Shown: positions 27,129-36,167, numbered from the stretch's first letter. The stretch: 51,040 bases of DNA from Sphingobium sp. (GCF_003248505.1 NZ_QFOA01000017.1:1-51040), one strand, 5' to 3'. Notes: generated from the sequence alone by a model not told the origin. Numbers and translations are program-made.

Positions 27129-28169
27129 TTAGTGCGCGTCCTTTCCCGCGACTGCCGCTGCCACAGCGTCGATCCGATCGCGACCGATGCGGCGAGCGAT
27201 CACGGGCATGGTGGCGTGCGGCTTGCGCGCGTCGATTTCCGTCTCCTCGCCCTGCCAGGCATGGAGCCGGTCCGCGACATAACGCGCTTTTTGCCCTGCG
27301 ATGATGGGCGCGGCCTTGCCGGGCGCGTGGCAGCCGGTGCAGGCGGGCAATTGCCGCGCCGGATCGCTTCTGGTCAGCATCGGATCGGTCAGCGCGCTGT
27401 CTTCCAGGCCGGGCATGGCGGCGAAATGCCGGGCAAGTGCGTCGATCTCTCCGCCCGTCAGCGTTGCAGCGGCAGTCTGCATGATGCCGCTCTTGCGCTC
27501 TCCAGTCGCATAGCGGCCCAGCGCTTCGCGCAGATAGCTTGCCTTTTGTCCTGCGATCACCGGAATGTCGCCCTGACCCCGGCCCCGCCCATCGGTGCCG
27601 TGACAACCCGTGCACACCGCCAGCACGGCAGGCCGTATTCCAGGCAGGGGCCGCGTATCCTCTTCCTGCGTCAGCGCCCGATATTGCGCCGGTGTCATCG
27701 TCGGCAGGCGGCGCACGAAGGCGACCATTCGACGCACCTCATCGGGCCGCGTGTCGGTCGGCCAGGCGGGCATCCCGGTGAATTTTACGCCGTGCTGGAG
27801 AATCCAGAACAGTTCGCGGTCCCGCCATTTCGCCGCGTTAACGGCCAGGTCGGGCGCGGGCGGCGTCGCATGCTGCATGACGGGGGATGGGCGCACGCCG
27901 GGCGCGCCGTGGCAGACCGCGCAGGCCTGCCGGAAATGGCCTGCCGCGCTGACGAGACCGCTGTCGTCGCGCACGCTGTCCGGTTCGGATGCCCAGGCAT
28001 AGGTGCGCACAGAATTGCGCATGGTCCAGTGGAGGAACCAGTCGGTGATGCGCCAATGGCCCGACGACGCGGAAATCTGCATCGCGCCCGACCAGGCGAA
28101 CAGCAGGCCCGCTCCCCCGATGACGAGCAGGGCGACCATCGCCCGCTTCCAGCTGATCCTGATCGTCAT
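27129..28169 (-). CDS. Triheme membrane-anchored cytochrome c
   Basis: A 346-residue protein with an N-terminal membrane anchor (about 10-30) and three CxxCH heme sites: C83/C86/H87, C186/C189/H190 and C277/C280/H281. The second and third repeats resemble each other (IAGQKASYLREAL and IAGQKARYVADRL follow each), like the duplicated cytochrome c4-type domains. The first domain is separate, with Met ligands likely in FTGMPAWP. It is the last gene of the caa3 oxidase operon, with an ATGA overlap with ctaG. It probably delivers electrons to the oxidase at the periplasmic face. Start 28169 is chosen for that overlap; the frame open to 28799 is a shadow. Confidence 0.9.
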   Translation of the reverse strand: MTIRISWKRAMVALLVIGGAGLLFAWSGAMQISASSGHWRITDWFLHWTMRNSVRTYAWASEPDSVRDDSGLVSAAGHFRQACAVCHGAPGVRPSPVMQHATPPAPDLAVNAAKWRDRELFWILQHGVKFTGMPAWPTDTRPDEVRRMVAFVRRLPTMTPAQYRALTQEEDTRPLPGIRPAVLAVCTGCHGTDGRGRGQGDIPVIAGQKASYLREALGRYATGERKSGIMQTAAATLTGGEIDALARHFAAMPGLEDSALTDPMLTRSDPARQLPACTGCHAPGKAAPIIAGQKARYVADRLHAWQGEETEIDARKPHATMPVIARRIGRDRIDAVAAAVAGKDAH

Positions 28170-28753
28170 CGCGTCGCGCGCTCCCGGATAAGAGTGAGGA
28201 GCAGCGCAAGGCCGCCGAGGAAATAGCTTGCCGCGCCGACCATCAGCATGACGACGCCGCCCAGTTGCTGGTCGATCATGGGGTCCATCCCGTGCATCGC
28301 ATGGCCGCCGTAAAGCGGACGCGGGGCCAGGCCGATCAGAACGCCCAGCAACGTCATGTGCATCGATGTGAGCAACAGCGCGCCGATCCCCGAAGCGCGC
28401 TGCGGCGCGTGAAAGACAGACGCCCATAACAGCAGCCCTGCCGCAGCGAAGCTCAATTGCTCGATCGTCAGGACGAAAAGCGACCCGTCCGCCGCGGCTC
28501 GCAGGGCGGGGAGATGCCAGGCCCATACCGTGACCAGTTCGACCAGCATCATCGCCATCGGCGTGACGATCCGGGGCCAGCGGCGTACGGGATCGTAGCG
28601 CCCGCCCGACAGGCCGTAAGCGAGCGCGGGTGCGGCCACCGCGACGGCGATCATATGCCCGGCCATATGCCCCACCATGCCCCCATGCGCCCCGGCCAGC
28701 AGCCAGCCTACCGGCAGCAGGGCCGCGCCGATCAGGGTCGCGGCCCGCTTCAC
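28166..28753 (-). CDS. ctaG: Cytochrome c oxidase assembly protein, CtaG (caa3 type)
   Basis: A 195-residue polytopic membrane protein of the caa3-type CtaG family. Visible features are HMAGHMIAVAVAAPAL in the first helices, WAWHLPAL, EQLSFAAAGLLLWASV and a His/Met-rich loop GGHAMHGMDPMIDQQLGG that may bind copper. Members of this family assist assembly of caa3 oxidase, as in Bacillus CtaG. The start is GTG 28753, overlapping the previous stop (GTGA); the longer frame to 29158 is a shadow of the upstream gene. Confidence 0.87.
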   Translation of the reverse strand: MKRAATLIGAALLPVGWLLAGAHGGMVGHMAGHMIAVAVAAPALAYGLSGGRYDPVRRWPRIVTPMAMMLVELVTVWAWHLPALRAAADGSLFVLTIEQLSFAAAGLLLWASVFHAPQRASGIGALLLTSMHMTLLGVLIGLAPRPLYGGHAMHGMDPMIDQQLGGVVMLMVGAASYFLGGLALLLTLIRERATR

Positions 28754-29127
28754 AGGCAATCCCGCAGGAACACGACAGGCATTGCGGTGAACAACACACC
28801 GACGAAACTCAGGCCCGCCAGCAATAGCGTAGAATGCGCAAGGAAGCGCAGCCGGTCCACATCGGTCGATTCCTCGTGCGGGGGCGGATCGCCCGGTGCC
28901 CGCGCCTGCCGCCACGCGATCCAGCCGGACAGCAGGATCAGCGCCAGCGCCACCAGCGTTCCGACCGCGAACAGCGTGGGAAAGGTCGCGAACTCCCCTG
29001 CCTTCGCGCAGGAAATCGCCGCCCAGATATAGGAAAAAAGGAAATGCGCGGCCCAGATGGTGGGTGGGACGATCAGCGTCCACAGCGTGACCTTCAGCCG
29101 CTCGTGCCATTTGCGTTGCTCGTTCAT
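28750..29127 (-). CDS. Small membrane protein of the caa3 oxidase operon
   Basis: A 125-residue protein with three predicted transmembrane helices (about 14-40, 50-68, 93-118) and a hydrophilic Pro/Glu-rich loop near residues 74-90. It is not confidently assigned. Its place between subunit I/III and ctaG, with four-base overlaps on both sides, suggests an accessory or fourth subunit of the oxidase or an assembly factor. Confidence 0.8.
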   Translation of the reverse strand: MNEQRKWHERLKVTLWTLIVPPTIWAAHFLFSYIWAAISCAKAGEFATFPTLFAVGTLVALALILLSGWIAWRQARAPGDPPPHEESTDVDRLRFLAHSTLLLAGLSFVGVLFTAMPVVFLRDCL

Positions 29128-31646
29128 GCGACCTCCGGGAACAGGCCGATGGTGGCATAGGTGACGAGCACCGTCAGAGCGAAGAAATGCATATAGACGG
29201 TGACGTTGCGCAGGTCCGCGTCATGCGCCGGATCCATCCGCCCGCCCAGGCTTCGGGCGAGCGCATAGCTTTGCATGATCGCCGCGACCCCCGAATGCGC
29301 CACCGTCCAGATGGCGAGCGTCCATACGATGGCGGGATAGCTGTGGGCTTGCGGGTCGAGCCCGCTGCTCCACGGTCCCGCCAGCCCGGCGGCGATGCCT
29401 GAAAGGCTCAGGACCACGCCGGCCAGCAGCATCGCGCGCGCAAGGGCGACGCCGCCGCGCGCGTGGATTTCCCGTGCGGCGAGTGTCGCGACCCAGCTGG
29501 CGAGGCCGATCGCCATCGCCACCATCGGCCAAAGGACACCGGGGCCGTCCGCCAGCGCCATCGGCGGAAATTCGGCGTGGCGGGTCCAGAAGAAGAAATA
29601 GCCGAAGACGAGCCCGGAAAAGGCGGTGGCGTCCGCCATCATCGTGATGAACATCGCCCACCATCCCGGTGCCGACGGCCCGGACAGATACAGGGGCAGC
29701 TTCATGCCATGGCCGATGGGCTTGCATGGCTTTTCCGGTATCTCCGCCGTTCCGCTCCACAGCCACCACAACACCATGCCCAGCGTCACGACAGCGCTGA
29801 CCAGCGATGCCCAGTAAAGGTGGAAGGTCGTGAGGATGAACACGCCGCCGAGCGCAATGGCGGTCAGCATCGGCTTGATGCTCGGACCGCCGAGCCGCAC
29901 CACGGCGAGCGGGCGTGCGTCGAGCACCGTCGTGATGATGGTTTCCCGCCGCCCTTCCTCCGCATCGGGGAGGAAGAAACGGCCTTCGTCCACTTTCTTC
30001 ACAAAATCCTTCTGGTCCCAGATCGGATAGCGGCTCTGGATGATGGGGATGGATCGGATACCCCAATTCTCGTCGTCGGGATGCGCCAGCCATTCCAGCG
30101 TTCCCGCGTTCCATGGGTTGCGCGCCGATTTGGCCCGGCGCGGCGAGAGGCAAAGGTCGACGCAGATGACCGCCACGCCTGCCGCAAACAGCCATGCCCC
30201 CAGCGTCGACGCCATGTTGAGCGCGCCCAGGCCCAGTTCTGCGGGGTAGGTGAACACCCGCCGCGGCATTCCCATGAGGCCGGAGAAATGCATCGGAAAG
30301 AAAGTCAGGTTCGCCCCTGCGAACAGCATCCAGAAGGCGATGCGGCCCAGCCGGTCGGACAGCTTCTTGCCGGTGATGAGCGGCCAGTAATAATAAAGCC
30401 CCGCAAACAGCGGCATCAGCGTTCCGCCGATCAGAACGTAATGCAGGTGCGCGACGATGAAATAGGTGTCGTGCGCCTGCCAGTCGAAAGGCGCGACCGC
30501 GACCATCACGCCCGTCAGCCCGCCAATCACGAAGATGGCGAGGCTGCCCGTCGCATAAAGCAGTGGCGTCGACCATGTTACCCGTCCGGCCCAGAGCGTT
30601 GCGATGAACACGAAGATCTGGACGCCCGTGGGAATGGCGACCGCTTCGGAAGCGGCGGAGAAGAAGGCGAGGCTGATCTTGGGAAGACCGGTCGTGAACA
30701 TGTGGTGGACCCACAGTCCGAACGAGAGGAAGGCCGTGCCCACCGCCGCCAGAACGATCCAGGGATATCCCAGCAGATGCCGCCGCGCGAAGGTCGGCAC
30801 CAGCATCGCGAACAGAGCGATCGACGGCAGGAAGATGATGTAGACTTCCGGATGCCCGAAAATCCAGAACAGATGCTGCCACAGCAGCGGATCGCCGCCC
30901 CGCGCCGCGTCGAAGAAGGGCCAGTTCAGCAGCCGCTCCATCTCGAACAGAACATCGCCCGCGATCAGCGGCGGAAAGGCGAACAGGATCATCACCGCCA
31001 CCACCAGAATATACCAGGCATAGAGCGGCATGAGGTTGAGGCGCATCCCCGGCGGGCGGCATTTGAGCACGCCCACGATCAGTTCCACCGCCGCTGCCAC
31101 CGACGACACTTCGATGAAGGACAGCCCCAACATCCAGATATCGGCGCCCAGCCCCGAAAGGTCGGTCCGGGTCGTCAGCGGTGGATACATGAACCAGCCG
31201 CCGTCCGGGGCGGCATTGAAGAAGATCGATCCCCCGACGAACACGCCGCCGATCAGAAACGACCAATAACCGAAGGCCGACAGGCGCGGGAAGGGTAGGT
31301 CGCGCGCACCCAGCAACTGGGGCAGCAGGATGATCGACACCGCCTCGAACATCGGCACGGCGAAAAGGAACATCATCATCGAGCCGTGCAGCGTGAACAG
31401 CTGGTTGAACATGCCCGCCCCGACAAGGTCGTTGTCAGGCACCGCCAGTTGCGTGCGCATGATGAGCGCCAGGACGCCAGCGAACAGCATGAAGCAGAAG
31501 GCGGTCAGCGTATACCAGACCCCGACCTGATTATTGTTGGTGTCGGTCCAGCGTAGGAACAGCCCCCTGGGCGGTTCCCATACTGCGCGAAGCCGCTCTT
31601 CCTGCGCGGCGCGAAGAGCCGGATCGTCCTGCGCGTGGAGGCTCAT
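29124..31646 (-). CDS. ctaD: Fused cytochrome c oxidase subunits I and III (caa3 type)
   Basis: An 840-residue fusion. Residues 1 to about 590 form subunit I with heme a ligands H87 and H402, heme a3 ligand H400 (HDTYFIVAHLHY), and CuB ligands H265, H314 and H315. The H265-E267-Y269 block is GHPEVY. Residues about 650-840 form subunit III with five helices. D-channel acids D116 and E267 are present, but the helix-VIII lysine of the K-channel is Gln343 (PTGVQIF). The enzyme reduces oxygen to water and pumps protons in the inner membrane. Four-base overlaps join it to ctaC and the next gene. Confidence 0.95.
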   Translation of the reverse strand: MSLHAQDDPALRAAQEERLRAVWEPPRGLFLRWTDTNNNQVGVWYTLTAFCFMLFAGVLALIMRTQLAVPDNDLVGAGMFNQLFTLHGSMMMFLFAVPMFEAVSIILLPQLLGARDLPFPRLSAFGYWSFLIGGVFVGGSIFFNAAPDGGWFMYPPLTTRTDLSGLGADIWMLGLSFIEVSSVAAAVELIVGVLKCRPPGMRLNLMPLYAWYILVVAVMILFAFPPLIAGDVLFEMERLLNWPFFDAARGGDPLLWQHLFWIFGHPEVYIIFLPSIALFAMLVPTFARRHLLGYPWIVLAAVGTAFLSFGLWVHHMFTTGLPKISLAFFSAASEAVAIPTGVQIFVFIATLWAGRVTWSTPLLYATGSLAIFVIGGLTGVMVAVAPFDWQAHDTYFIVAHLHYVLIGGTLMPLFAGLYYYWPLITGKKLSDRLGRIAFWMLFAGANLTFFPMHFSGLMGMPRRVFTYPAELGLGALNMASTLGAWLFAAGVAVICVDLCLSPRRAKSARNPWNAGTLEWLAHPDDENWGIRSIPIIQSRYPIWDQKDFVKKVDEGRFFLPDAEEGRRETIITTVLDARPLAVVRLGGPSIKPMLTAIALGGVFILTTFHLYWASLVSAVVTLGMVLWWLWSGTAEIPEKPCKPIGHGMKLPLYLSGPSAPGWWAMFITMMADATAFSGLVFGYFFFWTRHAEFPPMALADGPGVLWPMVAMAIGLASWVATLAAREIHARGGVALARAMLLAGVVLSLSGIAAGLAGPWSSGLDPQAHSYPAIVWTLAIWTVAHSGVAAIMQSYALARSLGGRMDPAHDADLRNVTVYMHFFALTVLVTYATIGLFPEVA

Positions 31647-32611
31647 TTCAGCCCTTTCAGATAGAGGGCGATGGCGCGGGCGTCCGTGTCGCTCATATGC
31701 GAATAGGCAGGCATGCGCACGCCGGGCTTGGCTTTTTGCGGGGCGCGGATGAAGGCTGCGACATGATCGAGCGTGGGCGGCAGGATGCCTGCGCCCAGCG
31801 TTCCCCGCTCGCCGAACCGGCTGAGATCGGGGCCGATCGCCGCGTCATGGGGCGTGCCCCGGACGGCATGGCAGCCGCCGCAGCCTTCCGCTGAGAACAA
31901 CGCCGCCCCGCGGCTGTCGGCGGTCGGCATGGGCACGCGGCTCGCCGACAGCCATGCGTCGAAAGCGGCTGGCTCCATCGCGATCACGTCGAACGCCATC
32001 AGTGCGTGCGAAAGGCCGCAAAATTCCGCGCATACGCCGCGATAACGCCCAGGCTTCTCCGCCTTCACCACCAGCCGGTTGATGCGGCCCGGAATCATGT
32101 CCATCTTGCCCGCAAGGCCGGGTATCCAGAAGCTGTGGATCACGTCGCGCGCCGTCAGGTCGAACGCGACGGTGCGCCCGACGGGCACCCTTACCTCATT
32201 GGCGGATAGCAAAGGCTCCCCGCCGCCGGGCGGCCGATAGGCGACGCGCCACCAGAATTGTTCGCCGTCGACACGGATGAGGAGGTCGCTCGCGTCGGTG
32301 GGCCGGGGCCGCATCGCCGGCAGCGCGAAAATCAGCAGTGTCGCCAGGATCGCCGCTGGGCCGACCGCGCCGACCCACAGCACCATCCGCATCCCCGCAT
32401 TGTGGCTGAGTTGGCCCTCGGGCGCACGAACCGCGCGAACGTAGAGCGCCGCGACGACCGCCGCGATAACGACCGCGCCGATCACGAGCAGGATGGTCAT
32501 CTGCCGGATTTCACGCGCTTCCGCGCCAAAGACGTGCAGCGCCGACTGTTCGGCATTGCAGCCCGATAAAGCCAGCACCGGCACGATGCTCCAAAGGCCG
32601 ATACTGCGCAC
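31643..32611 (-). CDS. ctaC: Cytochrome c oxidase subunit II with C-terminal cytochrome c (caa3 type)
   Basis: A 322-residue subunit II. It is probably a lipoprotein: the lipobox LSGC puts the modified Cys at 18. Two transmembrane helices (about 38-60, 77-98) precede the CuA domain with H159, C194, E196, C198, H202 and M205 (CAEFCGLSHALM). A C-terminal heme c domain carries CGGCH at 244-248 and a Met ligand in RMPAYSHM, which defines the caa3 subtype. The GTG at 32611 is used because a GGGGA-rich ribosome site and the lipoprotein signal follow it; the frame stays open to 32788 without conserved sequence. It heads the five-gene oxidase operon. Confidence 0.93.
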   Translation of the reverse strand: MRSIGLWSIVPVLALSGCNAEQSALHVFGAEAREIRQMTILLVIGAVVIAAVVAALYVRAVRAPEGQLSHNAGMRMVLWVGAVGPAAILATLLIFALPAMRPRPTDASDLLIRVDGEQFWWRVAYRPPGGGEPLLSANEVRVPVGRTVAFDLTARDVIHSFWIPGLAGKMDMIPGRINRLVVKAEKPGRYRGVCAEFCGLSHALMAFDVIAMEPAAFDAWLSASRVPMPTADSRGAALFSAEGCGGCHAVRGTPHDAAIGPDLSRFGERGTLGAGILPPTLDHVAAFIRAPQKAKPGVRMPAYSHMSDTDARAIALYLKGLK

Positions 32612-32782
32612 TATCCCCGTCGTCCCCCGTCCAGTTCCCCCGCCTGAACGCGCAACGAAGCCAAAGAGTTCAATGATTGCTGGAACGTAACAAGCCGCCC
32701 GTTCCCGCGGCTGAGGAACCCGGGCCTTCGTCAGGCATTGGCCCTGCACGACCCCTGCGCCCTCCCGTTTCGGAGACTGTCC

Positions 32783-33214
32783 TTGCAAAGTCCGTCGCCC
32801 ATCCGCCGCACTGCGCTACATCCTCTCCACGCCCTCTTATTGGCATGGCCGGTCGCGCTTTTTCCGGCGGCGCTGCTGTCCGACATCGCCTACCTTAACA
32901 CTGCGGAGATGCAGTGGAGCAATTTCGCTGCCTGGCTCATCACCGGTGCGCTTCTGTTCGGGGGCATGGCATTTGTTTTTTGCGTCGTTTCAGCGGTGCG
33001 GGAACGGTCTGCAGGTGCGCGTTCCGCCCGCTTTCTCAACCTCCTGCTGCTCGCACTGGCGTGGATCGCGGGTCTGGTGAACGCCTTTCATCACAGTCGC
33101 GACGCATGGAGTTCGGTGGGGACTGCGGGCCTTCTGCTTTCCATCGCCAGCTCGACGTTGGCGCTCGCCGCCGGATGGATCGCTTATGCCGGTATCCGGG
33201 AGAAAAACCTGTGA
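32783..33214 (+). CDS. DUF2231-like membrane protein
   Basis: A 143-residue protein with four predicted helices. HPLHALLLAWPVALFPAALL then DIAYLNT at the N-terminus is typical of DUF2231 proteins, including the membrane-facing His pair. A TTG start at 32783 is preferred because CGGAG lies seven bases upstream; an earlier start at 32738 has no such site. The stop overlaps the GTG of the sorbosone-dehydrogenase-like gene, so the two are coupled; this pairing suggests an electron-transfer partner or anchor (inference). Start uncertain. Confidence 0.75.
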   Translation: MQSPSPIRRTALHPLHALLLAWPVALFPAALLSDIAYLNTAEMQWSNFAAWLITGALLFGGMAFVFCVVSAVRERSAGARSARFLNLLLLALAWIAGLVNAFHHSRDAWSSVGTAGLLLSIASSTLALAAGWIAYAGIREKNL

Positions 33215-34497
33215 GACATATCCTTTTCCCCGCCGCCGCCCTGGCACTTGCCGCGTGCGGTAGCAGCGACCCGAGCCTGGACCAGACCGGCGCGCGTCCT
33301 GACCTGCCCGATCAGCGCGAAACGCTGGTGCCGGCCATGAAGATCGCAACGCCCAAGGGGTGGGGCACCGAACGTCCGGTCGCGCCTGCGGGCTTTACCG
33401 TGACCGCGCTTGCGACCGGCCTTGCCATCCCTCGCCAGACGCTGGTCCTGCCCAATGGCGACATCCTCGTGGCCGAAGGATCTGGCGGATCGGCCCCGAT
33501 GTTGCGACCCAAGGACGTGATCGCAGGCTATATCAAAAGCCTGGGTAAAAGCCGCGTAAAGGGCGGCAATCGCATCACCCTGTTGCGCGACGCGGACGGG
33601 GACGGTGTCGCGGACATGCGCACGCCCTTTATCACCGGGCTCAACGCACCCTATGGCCTCGCCTATGTCGACGGCAACGTCTACGTCGCGGCGCAGGATG
33701 CGCTGTTGCGCTTCCCTTATCGCGACGGAGACACGCGTATCACCGCGCGCGGTCAGGAAGTGACGAAGCTGCCCGCCCGCGTCAATCACCACTGGACCAA
33801 GGCGCTCGCTGCCGGACCGGACGGGTCGAAACTCTATGTCGGCATCGGTTCCAACAGCAATGTGGGCGAGCGCGGGATGGAGGTGGAGGAGGACCGCGCC
33901 GTCGTCTGGGAAGTCGATCGCCGGAGCGGCGCGCATCGCACCTATGTTTCGGGCATCCGCAATCCGACCGCGCTGGCGGTCGAACCGCAGACGAAGCGGC
34001 TTTGGGCAGTCGTTAACGAACGCGACGAACTGGGACCGCAACTGGTCCCCGATTACATGACTGCACTGCGTCCCGGTGCCTTCTACGGTTGGCCTTACAG
34101 CTATTGGGGGCAGAATGTGGACCCGCGGGTCCACCCGCAAAACCCTGGCATGGTGCGCCGGGCGGCGCGGCCGGATTATGCGCTGGGATCGCATGTCGCC
34201 GCGCTCGGCATCGGCTTCGTGAGCGGCGGGGGCATGCCCGGCCATACGCAGGGGGCGTTCGTCGGCGAACATGGCAGTTGGAACCGGCAGGATCTGTCCG
34301 GATACAAGGTGGTTTGGATACCCTTCGCCAACGGTCGTCCGGCGGGGAAGCCGCAGGATTTCCTTACCGGTTTCCTGAAGGACGGCCATGCGCGCGGGCG
34401 ACCGGTCGGGGTCACATACGATGCGTCCAGCGGGGCATTGCTGGTGGCGGACGACGTATCCAACACCGTATGGCGTGTCGCGCCCGCGCGGCGATGA
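33211..34497 (+). CDS. Sorbosone-dehydrogenase-family PQQ-type sugar dehydrogenase lipoprotein
   Basis: A 428-residue protein. A lipoprotein signal with LALAACGSS gives a predicted lipid-anchored Cys near residue 16. The rest is a six-bladed beta-propeller of the GSDH/L-sorbosone dehydrogenase family: PNGDILVAEGSG, DGVADMRTPFITGLNAPYGL, the NHHWTKALAAGPDG blade, YVSGIRNPTALAVEP, NERDELG and EHGSWNR. Such enzymes oxidise aldoses or keto-aldehydes in the periplasm with PQQ, but many members are uncharacterised and no PQQ biosynthesis genes are seen here. The GTG start overlaps the DUF2231 stop; the frame upstream is a shadow. A strong hairpin follows. Confidence 0.88.
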   Translation: MRHILFPAAALALAACGSSDPSLDQTGARPDLPDQRETLVPAMKIATPKGWGTERPVAPAGFTVTALATGLAIPRQTLVLPNGDILVAEGSGGSAPMLRPKDVIAGYIKSLGKSRVKGGNRITLLRDADGDGVADMRTPFITGLNAPYGLAYVDGNVYVAAQDALLRFPYRDGDTRITARGQEVTKLPARVNHHWTKALAAGPDGSKLYVGIGSNSNVGERGMEVEEDRAVVWEVDRRSGAHRTYVSGIRNPTALAVEPQTKRLWAVVNERDELGPQLVPDYMTALRPGAFYGWPYSYWGQNVDPRVHPQNPGMVRRAARPDYALGSHVAALGIGFVSGGGMPGHTQGAFVGEHGSWNRQDLSGYKVVWIPFANGRPAGKPQDFLTGFLKDGHARGRPVGVTYDASSGALLVADDVSNTVWRVAPARR

Positions 34498-34501
34498 CGA
34501 A

Positions 34502-34531
34502 AAGCGGCCCCGCATTGTGACGGGGCCGCTT
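34502..34531. terminator. Bidirectional hairpin terminator between sorbosone-dehydrogenase-like and pirin genes
   Basis: A perfect 11 bp stem, AAGCGGCCCCG (34502-34512) and CGGGGCCGCTT (34521-34531), with an 8-base loop. It lies five bases after the plus-strand stop and ten bases before the pirin stop. The A/T flank at each side is short, so it could serve both convergent genes. Confidence 0.75.
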
Positions 34532-34541
34532 CGCCTGATTG

Positions 34542-35240
34542 TCAGGCCGCGTCGACCAGAACGATCTCGCTATCTTCGATTGCGGTGATGCGGACCACCT
34601 CCACGTCGCTGATCGCTGCGCCGTCGCGAGCGTTGACCTGCACATCGTCGATGCGGATCGCGCCGGTCGCTGGAACCAGATAGGCCCTGCGGTCGCGCCC
34701 GATGGGGTAGTCCGCGCTTTCCCCGGCCTTGAGTGTGGCCGCCACCACCTTTGCATCGGTGCGGATGGGCAGCGCATCGTCGTCGTGGGCATAGCCCGAT
34801 GCGAGCGTCACGAACTGCCCGGCCCTTTCGCCCTTGGGGAAGGGGCGCGCGCCCCAGCTGGGCGCATCGCCCTGACGGGTGGGAACGATCCAGATCTGGA
34901 AAATCTTCGTCGTCACATCTTCCAGATTATATTCGGAGTGGCGAATGCCCGTGCCCGCGCTCATCACCTGTACGTCGCCTGCTTCGGTTCGGCCCTTGTT
35001 GCCCAGGCTGTCCTCATGCGTGATCGCACCTTCGCGGACATAGGTAATGATTTCCATGTCGCGGTGCGGGTGTGGCGGAAAGCCGGTCTTGGGCTGGATC
35101 GCGTCATCGTTCCACACACGCAGATTGCCCCAGTGCATCCGGGCCGGATCGTGATAGCCGGCGAAGGAAAAATGATGCTTGGCGTCGAGCCAGCCATGGT
35201 TGTCGCCGCCCAGGCTGTCGAAGGGACGAAGGTCGATCAT
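34542..35240 (-). CDS. Pirin family protein (quercetinase-like)
   Basis: A 232-residue bicupin. The metal site of pirin is intact: His57 and His59 in PPHPHRDME, His101 and Glu103 in GIRHSEYN, essentially at the positions known from human pirin and YhhW. Family members act as quercetin 2,3-dioxygenases or as redox regulators; the substrate here is unknown. ATG 35240 has GGAG seven bases upstream; the long open frame beyond it belongs to the opposite-strand LysR gene. It is divergent from a broken LysR gene that probably once regulated it. Confidence 0.92.
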   Translation of the reverse strand: MIDLRPFDSLGGDNHGWLDAKHHFSFAGYHDPARMHWGNLRVWNDDAIQPKTGFPPHPHRDMEIITYVREGAITHEDSLGNKGRTEAGDVQVMSAGTGIRHSEYNLEDVTTKIFQIWIVPTRQGDAPSWGARPFPKGERAGQFVTLASGYAHDDDALPIRTDAKVVAATLKAGESADYPIGRDRRAYLVPATGAIRIDDVQVNARDGAAISDVEVVRITAIEDSEIVLVDAA

Positions 35241-35357
35241 GTCGGGTCTCCTTTGGCGGAAGGCACGATGCCTTCCCTTGTTGACCTCCTTATAGCGCTT
35301 GCCCTCTTTCTCGATCAGATGGATAAATCCGGCTATCTTGTTCGAGGAAATGGAACA

Positions 35358-36163
35358 GTGAACAATCCTGGCATGCCGACGTTCGATCAGTTGCGCATCT
35401 TTCTCGCCATCGTCGATACCGGCAGCTTCGCCGCAGCGGGGCGGCGGCTCAACCGCGCGGTTTCGGTCATCAGCTACGGGATCGCCAATCTGGAAGCGCA
35501 GCTTGGCCTGTCCCTGTTTGACCGGGAAGGCACCAAGAAGCCGCAACTGACCGTGGCGGGCCGCGCGCTGCTGGCGGAGGTACGGAGCATCTCCGACGGC
35601 ATCGACGGCCTGAGAGCCAAGGTGAAGGGGCTGCTCGACGGACTGGAGGCGGAGGTGAACCTCGCCGTCGACGTGATGCTTCCCGCCGACCGGCTGGGCA
35701 AGGTGCTGCGTGCCTTCGCCAAGCAATTTCCCACGGTGCAACTGCGCCTTCATGCCGAAGCGCTGGGTTCGATCGTCGCCATGGTGCTCGACCGGACGGC
35801 GGTGATCGGCATTTCCGGCCCGCTGTCGGCCGGTGTCCCCGGGATCGAGAGCATCGCTGTGGGATCGGTGCCGATGGTGCCGGTCGCCGCCCCCGATCAC
35901 CCGCTCGGTCGGATGGCTCGCATCGCGCCCGGTGCGGGGCGAGAGCATGTGCAACTGGTGTTGAGCGACCGGTCGCGTTTCACCGACGGACGGCGGGCAC
36001 GCTGGTGCGGCTCGCCATGCCCGACCATAGCGCTGGCACCTACCGCTTTTCGGGCATCTGGCGCCGCGACACCCCGCCGGGGCCGGCGGCCGGATGGCTG
36101 CTCGACCAGTTCGTCGGGCTGGGCGCGGACGACAGGGAGCTGGATGGGATGGGGGACATATAG
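35358..36163 (+). pseudogene. LysR-family regulator inactivated by an out-of-frame deletion
   Basis: From GTG 35358 (or ATG 35373) the first about 212 codons encode a normal LysR protein: FDQLRIFLAIVDTGSFAAAG, VSVISYGIANLEAQL, LFDREGTKKPQLTVAGRALL, then the effector domain to SDRSRFTDG. At about 35990-35998 the frame is lost. The true C-terminus continues in another frame from about 35997, with GTLVRLAMPDHSAGTYRFSG then GWLLDQFVGLGADD, ending at TAG 36161. Some 35-40 residues expected between the two parts are missing, so this is a deletion that also shifts frame. In the original frame the ribosome would read on far past the gene. It is divergent from pirin, the usual arrangement for a LysR target. 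Confidence 0.85.
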
Positions 36164-36167
36164 GGAC

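Noticed and set aside
26804..27304. 166-codon plus-strand open frame taken as a real gene
   Set aside because: Only its first part matches gamma-glutamyltransferase before the frame is lost, and its 3' half is antisense to the triheme cytochrome.
29463..31298. 611-codon plus-strand frame opposite the oxidase subunit I/III gene
   Set aside because: The product is a low-complexity Arg/His/Glu/Gln-rich sequence, typical of antisense reading through a membrane-protein gene.
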